In this document: piece after piece, positions 1 to 9,089 of the stretch
Layout: each line of letters begins with the position of its first letter
How positions within the stretch are numbered: the stretch's first letter is position 1
Assembly: GCF_022267315.1 (NCBI RefSeq)
Contig: NZ_JAIKLE010000024.1
Span: 55,849-119,848 of the forward strand
Length of the DNA stretch: 64,000 nt
Origin: Maribellus maritimus
GTDB taxonomy: Bacteria > Bacteroidota > Bacteroidia > Bacteroidales > Prolixibacteraceae
Direction: 5' to 3'
The notes under the pieces: generated by a model
Told to the model about the DNA's origin: nothing
The model's database searches: none
What the model saw: only the letters and a program-made list of their open reading frames with translations
Position numbers and translations under genes: made by a program

Positions 1-897
1 TCCGTGTTCGTTGTATTCGTTTTGGGTTACCGGAACACTTTTTCCGCCTAAATATTCGTCATCCTGATCGTACATATTTACTTCCACAACATATCCGTTT
101 TCGTCGACAACATTTTTACGTTTTGCCCAGCCCCAGTATAAATTTGACAGTTGCCCTACAGTGTTGTGAACCGAAAAAGTAAGCAAGTCGCCATTTTCGT
201 TGTTTTCAAACAGAAAATAAGAAACACCAACATCACCGCAGTTCTCTGCAGTACAATCGTATAGGGTATCGGCCTCGTAATTTGCCATTCGTGTTACATA
301 GCCTTCACTGTCGTAGGTGAAACGAAGTTCGTAGAACGGACAAAACGGATTCATAATAACCTCTTCGCCTGCTAAATTGTAACGCAACTCCTGAATCATT
401 CCGTTACCGAGTTTTGCCCATTTATAATTATGGATATTATTTCGGTTCTCCACCGGTTCTCCGTTTTCATCTAAAAAACGCATGGCAATCCTTGTTCCAT
501 TTTCATCAAGAGTATATTCAAAAACGGATGCTCCGCCGTTTTGGGTTGGCTCCCCGTTCTCGTCAAAAAAATGTTTTATTTGTTTATTGCCTTCGTAGGT
601 ATAGGTGACTTTAGCAACTCTCAGGCTGGAATACCCGAGCAAAACACCGCCTCTGTTGTATTCAATCGAAACCAGTTGGTCATTTTCATTCCAGGTAAAT
701 TTGTAATTGTTTATTTTTTCTGCCTCGTCGGCAGAAATTGGATGTGTCCCCTGCTCCAGGTCCCAAGGAGTTTCACTAAACTGGAGATGCCTGTAATATT
801 TTACATTTGCCTCCTCACTTTGCTGAGAAGGCTTTTGGTTGCATGAACTCAAACCGATAACAGCAACCATAATCAAAATCAGATGTGTAAATTTCAT
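1..897 (-). CDS. Partial lipoprotein with FDENGEP-type repeats
   Basis: This reading frame starts at an ATG at 895-897 and runs open through the left edge of the window, so its C-terminus is missing; 299 codons are visible. The N-terminus is a lipoprotein signal ending in GLSSC, so the product is probably anchored in a membrane after Cys19. The body contains short recurring motifs such as FFDENGEPTQNGG and FLDENGEPVENRN, alternating with aromatic beta-strand-like segments (YTYEGN, FTYDSEGYV). This resembles MORN, WG or YD-type repeat lipoproteins of Bacteroidota, and I do not recognise a specific function. It is transcribed away from the globin gene, with about 100 bp between them. Confidence 0.75.
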   Translation of the reverse strand, partial: MKFTHLILIMVAVIGLSSCNQKPSQQSEEANVKYYRHLQFSETPWDLEQGTHPISADEAEKINNYKFTWNENDQLVSIEYNRGGVLLGYSSLRVAKVTYTYEGNKQIKHFFDENGEPTQNGGASVFEYTLDENGTRIAMRFLDENGEPVENRNNIHNYKWAKLGNGMIQELRYNLAGEEVIMNPFCPFYELRFTYDSEGYVTRMANYEADTLYDCTAENCGDVGVSYFLFENNENGDLLTFSVHNTVGQLSNLYWGWAKRKNVVDENGYVVEVNMYDQDDEYLGGKSVPVTQNEYNEHG

Positions 898-1005
898 TAT
901 TGTAAGTTTTAATTGATGAATCGCATTATTTACAGTCATTTAACACATACAAGCGATTAATTGTTTATGTTTTCAGGATTACAGAAAATACAGCGAAAAT
1001 TACTT

Positions 1006-1431
1006 TTATGAGTTTACCATCCAAATGGAAAAAATGTCCAGATAATGCCAGAATGATTGTAAAACATCTTCCGGTAAATCACGTTTTTCGAGTGCTGTTT
1101 TATAACAATTGAGCCAAACTTCCCGTGCTTCAGCTGTAATTTTGTGGGGCAGGTGCCGTTTGTAAAGCATGGGTTTTCCCCTGTGTTTTGTAAAATACAT
1201 CGGCCCGCCACATACCTGAATAAAAAAATCGGATGAATTTTTTTTGGCTTTTTCAAGGCCGGCTTTATCCTGCGGGAAAAGGTCTTTTATCGAACTTTTT
1301 GCAAGGAGGTCATAGTGCTCGAATATCAATTCGCGAATTCCTTCCTCGCCTAAAATGGAAAACATTTTTGAAGAAGGCAGTTGAACATCGGGGCGGTTAC
1401 CCGGAGTATATTTTGAAATGATAAATTCCAT
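1006..1431 (-). CDS. Group 2 (trHbO-type) truncated haemoglobin
   Basis: The product is a 141-residue haem protein, probably cytoplasmic, of the 2-over-2 globin fold. The family is linked to oxygen, nitric oxide or peroxide chemistry; the actual ligand cannot be read from sequence. Family marks visible are the GGPMYF turn in the middle, the GKPMLYKRHLPHKI segment that carries the proximal histidine, and the AREVWLNCYKTAL helix with its invariant Trp. The N-terminal 20 residues precede the usual helix B start. The gene stands alone: the next gene on the same strand ends 150 bp upstream of its start. Confidence 0.85.
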   Translation of the reverse strand: MEFIISKYTPGNRPDVQLPSSKMFSILGEEGIRELIFEHYDLLAKSSIKDLFPQDKAGLEKAKKNSSDFFIQVCGGPMYFTKHRGKPMLYKRHLPHKITAEAREVWLNCYKTALEKRDLPEDVLQSFWHYLDIFSIWMVNS

Positions 1432-1581
1432 TTGTCTTAAAATTTCACTTTTAAAACAAATGGAAAGCTAAGAGGTTGAACGATTCTGAATAAATGTAAA
1501 CTTATGGCTTTTTTATTGAAGTGTAAGTTGTTTATTTACTTTGTGTTGGAGTGATTTTAGGAAAGTGTGTTTTTATGATCT

Positions 1582-2217
1582 TCAAAGGCTCCCCCGGAAA
1601 GGTAATCGGCAAATGGTCTTTAGCTTTTCGGGCGGAACCCTGCGGGAATCATTTAAATAAATTTCCCGATATTTTCCATAAGGTTCCAGCCCTTTTGATT
1701 CCAGCTCTTTCATCAGTTTTTCCACTGTTTCGCTCACCTGGTTATATGGCCCGATATGTAAAAGCTGAACAGCCTTTTCTTTTTTTATTTTTTTGAGTTG
1801 TAAATCTTCTGTAAAATCATTTGTTTTTCCCTTTTTTATCAATTCATTTTTGGCGTGTTCAATGTGTTGGGGAGTTATGTAACCGGCCTGCATCAGCAAC
1901 AATGTCCAGCGCCAGTCATTCGGGCGATTGACATCAAAACCATCACAGTTATTCATATACCAGAAGGTCTCCATTGGGGGAATTACAAAGTCAAAATATT
2001 CGGGCGGCTGAAAGTCCGGATTTTTAAACATGAATTTTAACGTGTAGGCAACGCCGTAAAGTGCGCCGATTTTTTGTTCAAATCCGGTGTTTTTTTCCGG
2101 ATGTCCTTTCCCTTCAATTGTTAGGTAATTTAACTTAGGCGAAACAATATACGATATTTTTTTATCTGATTGACGGAACAATTTTTTGTATTCTTTTTTG
2201 AAATCTATTTTTTTCAT
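1582..2217 (-). CDS. GyrI-like small-molecule-binding domain protein
   Basis: A 211-residue stand-alone protein of the GyrI-like (SOUL/GyrI effector-binding) superfamily. The fold is suggested by the LNYLTIEGKGHP opening, the central FVIPPMETFWYM segment and the GPYNQVSETVEKLMKELESKG helix after a beta strand, as in effector domains of AraC and MerR regulators. It has no DNA-binding domain or signal peptide. It lies 31 bp downstream of an AraC regulator that carries its own GyrI-like domain, on the same strand, so the two are probably co-transcribed and may respond to related ligands. The ligand is unknown. Confidence 0.75.
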   Translation of the reverse strand: MKKIDFKKEYKKLFRQSDKKISYIVSPKLNYLTIEGKGHPEKNTGFEQKIGALYGVAYTLKFMFKNPDFQPPEYFDFVIPPMETFWYMNNCDGFDVNRPNDWRWTLLLMQAGYITPQHIEHAKNELIKKGKTNDFTEDLQLKKIKKEKAVQLLHIGPYNQVSETVEKLMKELESKGLEPYGKYREIYLNDSRRVPPEKLKTICRLPFRGSL

Positions 2218-2248
2218 GTTGAATATTTTAAGATTGTTTTTACAGTGT

Positions 2249-3121
2249 TTACTGAACTGGGATGTAAATTTCGGTACGTAACTTTTCAGGTTTTGTATCT
2301 TCGGGTGCGTTTAAATATTTTTCAAAACTGTGAACATTTCTTAATTCTTTTCCGCTTTCTGATAGCCATTTTCCAAAAATATAGGCGTAGGTGTTTTCCA
2401 GTTTTTCATAGGGACCTTTGTGAGTAAATACGGCATATTTACCTCCCGGAATTTCCTGCACTCCTATTTCTCCTTCCGGAGCAATGTTTTTGGAAATCGC
2501 AACGCAGGCATCGTATCTGAGTTTTTCTGCTTCTGTAATTTTAGGATCATCATGACTGATGCCAATAAATTCAGTTTTAAAACCAAACAGTTTTTTTATT
2601 TTGGCAAATTCACAAACAGTTTTCCAGGCTTTTTCTGCGCTTAAGTTATAATTTCCAATTGCCCGGGCATAAATGACTGTTTTGGGTTTTACCGTTTTAA
2701 TTTTTGGTTGTAAGCTTTTTAAATTTTCCATGGCGTTAAACTTTATTTTTGAATGTTCCGACTTCAAAGTGAGTTCATTGTTTTTCCGGTACTCGACAGG
2801 GGAAATGCCGTATCTTTTTTTAAAAGCTTTGTTAAACGACGACGGTGTTTCGTACCCCACGTTGTAGGCAATGTTGTTTACGGGTTCGTTGGAATACAAC
2901 AGAAGACTAATTGCGGTTTCCAGCCGAAGGCGCTGAATGTATGCTCCAAGCGGCTCTCCAAGATAAGCTTTCATAATCCGGTGGAAATGATACGGAGAAT
3001 AATTTCCTATTTCAGCTAATTTGGAAACATCCAGGGTTTCGTCTAAATGATTATTTATGTGATGAATAACTTTGTTAATTCGTTCAAAATAATAAACCTG
3101 GGTTTTGGCTTTTACATTCAT
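2249..3121 (-). CDS. AraC-family regulator with C-terminal GyrI-like domain
   Basis: A 290-residue transcription factor of the Rob/SoxS-with-effector type. The N-terminal ~110 residues hold two helix-turn-helix motifs (LDVSKLAEIGNYSPYHFHRI and VNNIAYNVGYETPSSFNKAF), followed by the family tail FKKRYGISPVEYR. Residues ~130-290 form a GyrI-like effector domain (GKYAVFTHKGPYEKLENTY near the end). Such proteins sense small hydrophobic or cationic compounds. It is the first gene of a likely two-gene operon with the stand-alone GyrI-like protein. Confidence 0.88.
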   Translation of the reverse strand: MNVKAKTQVYYFERINKVIHHINNHLDETLDVSKLAEIGNYSPYHFHRIMKAYLGEPLGAYIQRLRLETAISLLLYSNEPVNNIAYNVGYETPSSFNKAFKKRYGISPVEYRKNNELTLKSEHSKIKFNAMENLKSLQPKIKTVKPKTVIYARAIGNYNLSAEKAWKTVCEFAKIKKLFGFKTEFIGISHDDPKITEAEKLRYDACVAISKNIAPEGEIGVQEIPGGKYAVFTHKGPYEKLENTYAYIFGKWLSESGKELRNVHSFEKYLNAPEDTKPEKLRTEIYIPVQ

Positions 3122-3196
3122 TGCTCTGCTTGTTACGGTTCAAAAATAGAGCAATATCACAAAACAGCGTTTTCCATTCTTGCTAATAATTAAAAA

Positions 3197-3913
3197 TCAG
3201 ATATCGGCAAAAGCGAGCGTGGCAATGGCAACCTTTACATCTTTAATTTTGAGTAATTGGAAAGCACAAGCTTCGAGTGTTGAACCGGTTGTTACCACAT
3301 CGTCAATCAATAAAACTTGTTTCCCTTCAAATTGCTGAGGGTTTTTTATTCCAAAAATACCCTCTACATTTCGCCAGCGTTCAAAACGGTTTTTCCTTGT
3401 TTGTGTCGAAGTAAATATTTTTCTGTATAAGTTTTGTGTTGAAACAGGAATTCCCATTGATTTTGAAATCCCCCGGGCTATCCATTCGCTTTGGTTATAG
3501 CCACGCGATTTATATTTTTTAGGGTGCAAGGGAACCGGAACAACAGAATCAACATTACAAAAGTTTTCCGACTCCTTTAAAATAAATCCGAACCGCTGGC
3601 CTGTTTCAAATCCCAGTTCCTTCATTCCCTTATATTTTATAAAATGAATGAGTTTTTGATATCTGCTGCCTTTCTTATAGGAAAAATAGGAAGTAGCTGA
3701 ATGGATTTGTACTCTTCCCCAAAAAAGCTGGGCCACTTTGTTTTCAACGTTGAGGTGAAAGTTTGTTACCGGTAAATCCTGCCAGCAATCAAAGCATAAA
3801 AATCTTTCGCCGCTGGCCAGCCGGTTTTCACAGGTTATACAAAGCGATGGGAAAAATAACTCAAGTAGATCGTCAATATTTTGGGCTAACTGTTTCATCC
3901 TGAAAAGATACAA
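3197..3913 (-). CDS. comF: ComF-family phosphoribosyltransferase-like protein
   Basis: The family takes part in DNA uptake in naturally competent bacteria; the exact reaction is unsettled. The N-terminus has a zinc-binding cysteine cluster (FFPSLCITC, then FLCFDCW). The C-terminal half is a type I PRTase fold with the PRPP-binding loop VLLIDDVVTTGSTLEAC and the upstream SRGYNQSE segment. An internal Met at 3898 (MKQLAQNIDD) is an equally plausible start, because homologues usually begin shortly before the zinc motif. No competence partners are nearby. Confidence 0.88.
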   Translation of the reverse strand: MYLFRMKQLAQNIDDLLELFFPSLCITCENRLASGERFLCFDCWQDLPVTNFHLNVENKVAQLFWGRVQIHSATSYFSYKKGSRYQKLIHFIKYKGMKELGFETGQRFGFILKESENFCNVDSVVPVPLHPKKYKSRGYNQSEWIARGISKSMGIPVSTQNLYRKIFTSTQTRKNRFERWRNVEGIFGIKNPQQFEGKQVLLIDDVVTTGSTLEACAFQLLKIKDVKVAIATLAFADI

Positions 3914-4111
3914 AGAATTTTACTCGCTCAGCTGGTACTTTCTCTAAAAAGTATTTTTGTTGTTTAACAAATCTTTAACAGTCAATTAATTGTATTGTAA
4001 ACTAAAATAAAATTAAAAGCCCTAATTTGCAATCGTTTTTAAATACTTCAATAGATTAAATTATTGAAAATATTTTCCCACCTCTCTAATTCTTTCTTGA
4101 AATTGTTCCCG

Positions 4112-4140
4112 GGTTGTCTTATCACAAGACAACCTTTTTT
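4112..4140 (+). terminator. Orphan intrinsic terminator
   Basis: GGTTGTCTT / AAGACAACC form a perfect 9-bp stem with a 5-nt loop, followed by a run of six T. The nearest upstream gene is on the opposite strand, so it does not terminate a known protein gene. Confidence 0.7.
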
Positions 4141-4336
4141 CTTTTTATATCCGGAAGAAGTTTTGTTTAATTTTTACAAACTTCTATGCGTTCATTTCAT
4201 TTTTTTGTAGGTGATTTTTGCATATTTGTCGTCTTTATTTTAGTGAAGTTTCTTTTTAACCCGGTTGGAAAGGAATTTTATGCTTCAAAATATTAAATAT
4301 TCAATGGGAATTGTAATATTGCCTGTGTTAATTTAT

Positions 4337-4344
4337 TAAATTTG
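4337..4344 (+). promoter_or_regulatory. -7 element TAAATTTG
   Basis: Matches the Bacteroidota TAnnTTTG -7 consensus and lies 46 bp upstream of the ATG of the cytochrome fusion gene. A clear -33 TTTG at the usual distance was not found. Confidence 0.4.
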
Positions 4345-4390
4345 CGGCTTGCAATAACCGGGAAACCAGAGTTACTAAACCAATTAAAAA

Positions 4391-5923
4391 ATGCTCAAAA
4401 AATTAGGTTCATATTTACGAAAGAAAATCCTTCTGATAATTTTTATAGGATTTGTGTTAGGGATAATAATAAGTTTGTTATCTCTGAAAGTTATAGAGGA
4501 AACATCTACAAATGAATCATGTGAAGTTTGTCACGTTCATCCACATGTTTTTGATTCATGGAAATTATCAGTTCATTATGATACACGCGTTGGAATTCAT
4601 ATTGGATGTGTCGATTGCCACCTTCCTCCCAAAGGAGAAGGATATTTACCTGAAAAGGTAAAAGCCTTCGCCAGAGATGCTTATGGTTATGTTTTTAAAG
4701 ATAGCGCAGATTTTAACTGGGAAGAAAAATCAACTTTGGAATATGCAAAAAAGCATGTCTTCAAAGAATCATGTGTTCATTGTCACGAAAATTTGTTCCC
4801 GCTTACATTAACCAAGGAAGGACAGGATGCACATTTATATTACTCACAGAACGAAGAGGAGCTACGGTGTATTAACTGCCATTTACATGTTGGACATTAC
4901 GATCCCAATGCGTTACATGCAAAAAATGTTGAGTTTGGAAGTACGGGGAATGAAAATCTGGAAATTTTTGCAGAAGCTGCAAATGTTACCACACACGAAG
5001 ATTATACTGAAACTGTTCCGGGAACAACTCTTTCATTTAATATGAAGGCGATTCCGGGTGGAACATTTAAGATTGGTAGTCCCGAGGGAGAAGAGCTTCG
5101 TGAGGCAGATGAAGGACCACAAAAGGAAGTTAAAATTAGTCCTTTCTTTATGGCAGAAATAGAGGTGAGTTGGGATGAGTATTTGACTTTCTATAGTGCT
5201 ACAGCTGCAGAAGGCAGATCGACAGATACCGAAGGAACACGCACCCAACAGGATGTTGACGCAATTTCAGGACCAACTCCTCCGTACGGACAACCCGACC
5301 AGAATTGGGGTTTAGGAGATCGACCGGCAATAACAATGAGTTATCATTCTGCCGAAACCTATTGTAAATGGTTGTCTCAGGTAACCGGTAAAACTTACCG
5401 CTTACCAACCGAAGCAGAGTGGGAATATGCAGCCCGTGGCGGTACCGAAACTCCATTCTTCTTTGAAGGAGAGCCAAAAGATTTTGCAGAAAAAGGATTT
5501 ATCGGTAGCCTTTTCGGTAAAACCAGTGACGTAATCAATAATTATGTAGTTTTTGATGGTAACAGCCAGGCTAAAACTGAGGAACCCGGTTCAGTGGAAA
5601 CAAATCCGTTTGGATTGAAAAATATGCTGGGCAATGCAGCTGAGTATTGTTTGGATTGGTACGCAGAAGATGCTTACGAAAAGCTACAGGATGGTGCTTT
5701 GGATCCAAGAGGACCGGCGTCAGGAGAGGAACATGTCATAAGAGGCGGATATTTTAACAGCGAAATTGGTGATGTCAGGAGTGCAGCCCGGGATTATACA
5801 AAATCTGAAGCGTGGTTGAAAACCGATCCTCAAATGCCAAAAAGTATTTGGTGGTTGTCCGACTGCAATTACATAAGTTTTAGAGTTGTTTGCGAATTTG
5901 ATGAAAAAACCGGAAAAAATTAA
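4391..5923 (+). CDS. NapC/NrfH-like tetraheme cytochrome fused to FGE/SUMF1-like domain
   Basis: A 510-residue two-part protein. Residues 13-32 are a membrane anchor. Residues 44-164 carry four c-type haem sites (CEVCH at 44, CVDCH at 73, CVHCH at 128, CINCH at 160) with extra histidines such as HLHVGH, as in NapC/NirT/NrfH quinol dehydrogenases that pass electrons from the quinone pool to periplasmic enzymes. From about residue 215 to the end is a formylglycine-generating-enzyme/SUMF1-like fold (GGTFKIGS, RLPTEAEWEYAARGG, GNAAEYCLDWY, FRVVCEF). The CxxSYC-type copper cysteines of true FGE are not visible, so sulfatase maturation is unlikely. It lies 38 bp upstream of a Tat-exported Gfo/Idh/MocA enzyme and may feed or drain its electrons; this is inference from context. 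Confidence 0.85.
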   Translation: MLKKLGSYLRKKILLIIFIGFVLGIIISLLSLKVIEETSTNESCEVCHVHPHVFDSWKLSVHYDTRVGIHIGCVDCHLPPKGEGYLPEKVKAFARDAYGYVFKDSADFNWEEKSTLEYAKKHVFKESCVHCHENLFPLTLTKEGQDAHLYYSQNEEELRCINCHLHVGHYDPNALHAKNVEFGSTGNENLEIFAEAANVTTHEDYTETVPGTTLSFNMKAIPGGTFKIGSPEGEELREADEGPQKEVKISPFFMAEIEVSWDEYLTFYSATAAEGRSTDTEGTRTQQDVDAISGPTPPYGQPDQNWGLGDRPAITMSYHSAETYCKWLSQVTGKTYRLPTEAEWEYAARGGTETPFFFEGEPKDFAEKGFIGSLFGKTSDVINNYVVFDGNSQAKTEEPGSVETNPFGLKNMLGNAAEYCLDWYAEDAYEKLQDGALDPRGPASGEEHVIRGGYFNSEIGDVRSAARDYTKSEAWLKTDPQMPKSIWWLSDCNYISFRVVCEFDEKTGKN

Positions 5924-5961
5924 TAATTTTAGAATCCTAAATTCAACTAAAACATTTTATT

Positions 5962-7323
5962 ATGAGTAACAATAATTTTTCAAGAAGAAAATTTTTAACC
6001 GGAGCAGCAGCTGTGGGTGCAGCCGGTGCAATGGGAGTCGGAACTTTTACATCATGTGCTACTGGTGGTGGTGCAGCAGCTGCCGGAGGTAGTTACGACT
6101 GGGTTCCAAGAGATTATAATTTCCCACCGATGCTGGATCAGGTTCCGGAAGGAAAAGTACTTAAAGCAGGAGTTATTGGTTGTGGCGGACGTGGTTCAGG
6201 TGCAGCCGTAAACTTTTTGGAAGCTGGTGGTACAACTGTTGAAGTAACAGCTTTGGGTGATGTTTTTAAAGACAGACTTGACAGCTGTAACGAAAAAATT
6301 AAAAATGCCGGAAGAGACGCAGTTCCTGAAGAAAACTGTTTTATTGGATTCGATGCTTACGAAAAAGTAATTGATTCAGGTGTTGACATCGTTATTTTAG
6401 CAACTCCTCCAAAATTTCGTCCTGAGCAGTTTGAAGCTGCTGTAAAAGCACGCAAACACGTATTTATGGAAAAACCAGTGGCTGTTGATCCTGTTGGGAT
6501 TCGTCAGGTTTTGGCCGCTGCAAAGATGGCCGAGAGCCAGGGTTTGGTAGTTGTTGCAGGGACACAGCGTCGTCATGAACACTCATACATCAATCTTTAT
6601 AAAGAATTAACCAATAATGCGATTGGTAAAATAACCGGAGGTGAAGTTTACTGGAATGGTGGTAAATTATGGCATCGTGATAATAATCCGGATTGGAGCG
6701 AAATGGAATGGATGATTCGCGACTGGGTTAACTGGTGCTGGCTTTCAGGTGACCATATCGTAGAACAGCATGTTCACAATATTGATGTTGCCAACTGGTA
6801 CATTGGTAAACATCCGGTAAAAGCACTTGGTTTTGGTTCGCGTCAGCGCAGGGTGACAGGAGACCAGTACGACAACTTTGCTGTTGATTATATTTACGAT
6901 GATGGTATGCACATTCTTAGTACCTGCCGCCAGATTAATGGCTGTTCAAACGGAGTTTACGAAATTTTCCACGGTACAAAAGCGATTGCAACAACTGATG
7001 GACATAATCCAAAAATTGTTGATGCAACCGGCGCTGAATTATTTGTTGCTGAAGGATCAGAAACTAGTCCATATGTACAGGAACATAAAAACCTGATTAC
7101 CTGTATTCGTCAAAGTATTCCGTTTAACGAAGCAGAAAATGTTGCTACTTCAGTAATGGTTGCTATCATGGGACGTGTTTCGGCTTACACCGGAAAAGAA
7201 GTTACATTTGACGAAATGATGAATTCAGATATGAAACTTGGTCCGGATACGTATGTAATGGGTGACATTGGTTACATGAAAGACGCCGAAGTTCCTGTTC
7301 CCGGAACGCTGGAAAGAGGTTAA
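5962..7323 (+). CDS. Tat-exported Gfo/Idh/MocA oxidoreductase
   Basis: A 453-residue NAD(P)-dependent sugar oxidoreductase of the Gfo/Idh/MocA superfamily. The N-terminus has a twin-arginine signal (SRRKFLTGAAAVG) and a possible lipobox FTSC at about residue 32, so it acts outside the cytoplasm. The Rossmann domain opens with GVIGCGGRGSG, and the conserved EKP motif is seen in FMEKPVAVDP. The substrate domain contains WCWLSGDHIVEQHVHNIDV, which supplies the usual catalytic His/Asp region. The gene follows the tetraheme cytochrome fusion by 38 bp on the same strand, suggesting a periplasmic oxidation that passes electrons to the respiratory chain. The substrate is unknown. Confidence 0.88.
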   Translation: MSNNNFSRRKFLTGAAAVGAAGAMGVGTFTSCATGGGAAAAGGSYDWVPRDYNFPPMLDQVPEGKVLKAGVIGCGGRGSGAAVNFLEAGGTTVEVTALGDVFKDRLDSCNEKIKNAGRDAVPEENCFIGFDAYEKVIDSGVDIVILATPPKFRPEQFEAAVKARKHVFMEKPVAVDPVGIRQVLAAAKMAESQGLVVVAGTQRRHEHSYINLYKELTNNAIGKITGGEVYWNGGKLWHRDNNPDWSEMEWMIRDWVNWCWLSGDHIVEQHVHNIDVANWYIGKHPVKALGFGSRQRRVTGDQYDNFAVDYIYDDGMHILSTCRQINGCSNGVYEIFHGTKAIATTDGHNPKIVDATGAELFVAEGSETSPYVQEHKNLITCIRQSIPFNEAENVATSVMVAIMGRVSAYTGKEVTFDEMMNSDMKLGPDTYVMGDIGYMKDAEVPVPGTLERG

Positions 7324-7363
7324 AGTTTAAATTTGATAAACAGACTGTAGTACATAAAATATT

Positions 7364-7396
7364 CCCCGGTGAATGAAAGTTCTACTGGGGATTTTT
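7364..7396 (+). terminator. Terminator after Gfo/Idh/MocA gene
   Basis: CCCCGGT at 7364-7370 and ACTGGGG at 7384-7390 pair with one G-T wobble and are followed by ATTTTTAT. A second hairpin follows at 7440. Confidence 0.5.
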
Positions 7397-7439
7397 ATTC
7401 CTTCTCTGGTTGAAGGTATAATTAATCAATTCGGGAGTT

Positions 7440-7472
7440 GAGCCTTCTGTTACTTGGCAGAGGGCTCTTTTA
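7440..7472 (+). terminator. Second terminator-like hairpin
   Basis: GAGCCTTCTG and CAGAGGGCTC pair with a single wobble around an 8-nt loop and are followed by TTTTATTTT. Together with the hairpin at 7364 it isolates asnS from the upstream operon. Confidence 0.55.
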
Positions 7473-7591
7473 TTTTATCAATTCGTCAAGAAAAACGGAT
7501 TAATTAATTTTCCCGTTAAGCTATGTTGCATATAAAATGTACTTTTGTGCTTTATTATTTCTGAAGACATGTTTTAAGAATATTAAAGATT

Positions 7592-9028
7592 ATGGAAAGA
7601 CAAAAAATTAAGAACATCCTGCTAAATGGGGAAACAAGCAAACAAGTACTTGTGAAAGGTTGGGTACGAACCAAAAGAGGTAGTAAAAATGTAAATTTTA
7701 TTGCTTTAAACGATGGCTCTACAATTCATAACCTGCAAATAGTAGCTGATGTTAATAATTTTGATGATGAAATCCTGCGTGAAATTAATACAGGAGCGTC
7801 GCTTTCCGTAATGGGGAAATTGGAGGAATCAACCGGGAGTGGACAAAAGGTGGAATTAATAGCGGAAACGATCGAGCTTCTGGGAAAAGCAGATCCCGAA
7901 AAATTCCCAATTCAACCCAAAAAACATTCACTTGAATTTTTACGCGAAAATGCACACCTGCGGTTTCGTACAAACACTTTTGGAGCCGTTTTTCGTGTTC
8001 GACATGCGATGGCATTTGCTATTCATAAATATTTTAATGAAAAAGGATTTTATTATCTGCACACTCCGATCGTTACAGCCAGTGACGCTGAAGGAGCCGG
8101 TCAGATGTTTCGGGTATCAACTCTTGATGCGAAAAACCCGCCACTAACAGATAAAGGAAGTGTTGACTATTCGCAGGATTTTTTTGGACGGCCAACCAAC
8201 CTTACCGTTTCCGGTCAGCTGGAAGGTGAGCTAGGTGCTACGGCTTTGGGCGAAATTTATACATTCGGACCAACATTTAGGGCGGAAAATTCAAACACAA
8301 CCCGCCACCTTGCCGAATTTTGGATGATTGAACCGGAAATGGCGTTCTACGACTTAAAAGATAACATGGATTTGGCAGAAGAATTTCTGAAATCTTTAAT
8401 TAAATATGCACTTGAAAATTGTATGGACGACCTGCAGTTTTTGGGTAATCGTTTAAAGGAAGAGGAAAAAAATAAACCTCAGGAACAACGATCGATGGAT
8501 TTAATCGAAAAGCTGGAGTTTGTTCTGAACAACGATTTTGTTAGAATTACCTATACTGAGGCCATTGAAATCCTGAAAAATTCAAAGCCTTATAAAAAGA
8601 AGAAATTTCAGTTCCCTGTTGATTGGGGAGTTGACTTACAAAGTGAACACGAGCGTTACCTGGTAGAAAAACACTTTAAATGTCCGGTAATTTTAACCGA
8701 CTATCCAAAGGAAATTAAAGCCTTTTATATGAAACAAAATGCCGATGGTAAAACCGTAGGGGCCATGGACGTTTTGTTCCCGCAAATTGGTGAAATAATT
8801 GGCGGCTCTCAGCGGGAAGAAAGCCTCGAGAAACTTGAAAAACGAATGAAGGAAATGAATATACCTGCGGAAGAAATGTGGTGGTATCTTGATATCCGAA
8901 GGTTTGGGTCGGTAATTCACAGTGGCTTTGGCCTTGGGTTTGAAAGGTTTATACAATTTGTTACCGGCATGGGCAATATACGTGATGTAATCGCTTTCCC
9001 GCGAACGCCAAAAAATGCCGAGTTCTGA
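7592..9028 (+). CDS. asnS: Asparaginyl-tRNA synthetase
   Basis: A 478-residue class IIb aminoacyl-tRNA synthetase that charges tRNA-Asn. Residues ~15-100 form the OB-fold anticodon-binding domain ([20 protein letters not shown]). The catalytic domain shows motif 2 around [20 protein letters not shown] and motif 3 in [13 protein letters not shown], ending with the family tail [16 protein letters not shown]. The [16 protein letters not shown] segment points to the asparagine rather than the aspartate enzyme. It is a single-copy housekeeping gene 61 bp upstream of rpoN. Confidence 0.96.
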   Translation: MERQKIKNILLNGETSKQVLVKGWVRTKRGSKNVNFIALNDGSTIHNLQIVADVNNFDDEILREINTGASLSVMGKLEESTGSGQKVELIAETIELLGKADPEKFPIQPKKHSLEFLRENAHLRFRTNTFGAVFRVRHAMAFAIHKYFNEKGFYYLHTPIVTASDAEGAGQMFRVSTLDAKNPPLTDKGSVDYSQDFFGRPTNLTVSGQLEGELGATALGEIYTFGPTFRAENSNTTRHLAEFWMIEPEMAFYDLKDNMDLAEEFLKSLIKYALENCMDDLQFLGNRLKEEEKNKPQEQRSMDLIEKLEFVLNNDFVRITYTEAIEILKNSKPYKKKKFQFPVDWGVDLQSEHERYLVEKHFKCPVILTDYPKEIKAFYMKQNADGKTVGAMDVLFPQIGEIIGGSQREESLEKLEKRMKEMNIPAEEMWWYLDIRRFGSVIHSGFGLGFERFIQFVTGMGNIRDVIAFPRTPKNAEF

Positions 9029-9089
9029 TGTGATTTATAAATCGCAGCATAAAAAAAAATGCTAAATTTACAGGGTTAATATTTGGGAT

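Larger units (their letters stand above)
3914..4390. other. Long gene-free region with orphan terminator
   Basis: These 477 bp between divergent comF and the cytochrome fusion gene hold no convincing reading frame. They contain a TATTTTTG (TAnnTTTG-type) element at 3952-3959, a strong plus-strand hairpin with T-run at 4112-4140, and a TAAATTTG element at 4337-4344, about 47 bp before the downstream ATG. Because no protein gene lies upstream on the plus strand, the terminator may end a small RNA. Confidence 0.5.

Noticed and set aside
414..846. Plus-strand frames of 64 and 101 codons
   Set aside because: They lie antisense to the lipoprotein gene whose start at 897 and lipobox are clear.
4391..5923. 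Reading the SUMF1-like protein as a true formylglycine-generating enzyme or as GldK
   Set aside because: The CxxSYC-type catalytic cysteines are not visible, no sulfatase is nearby, and the tetraheme part is foreign to both families.
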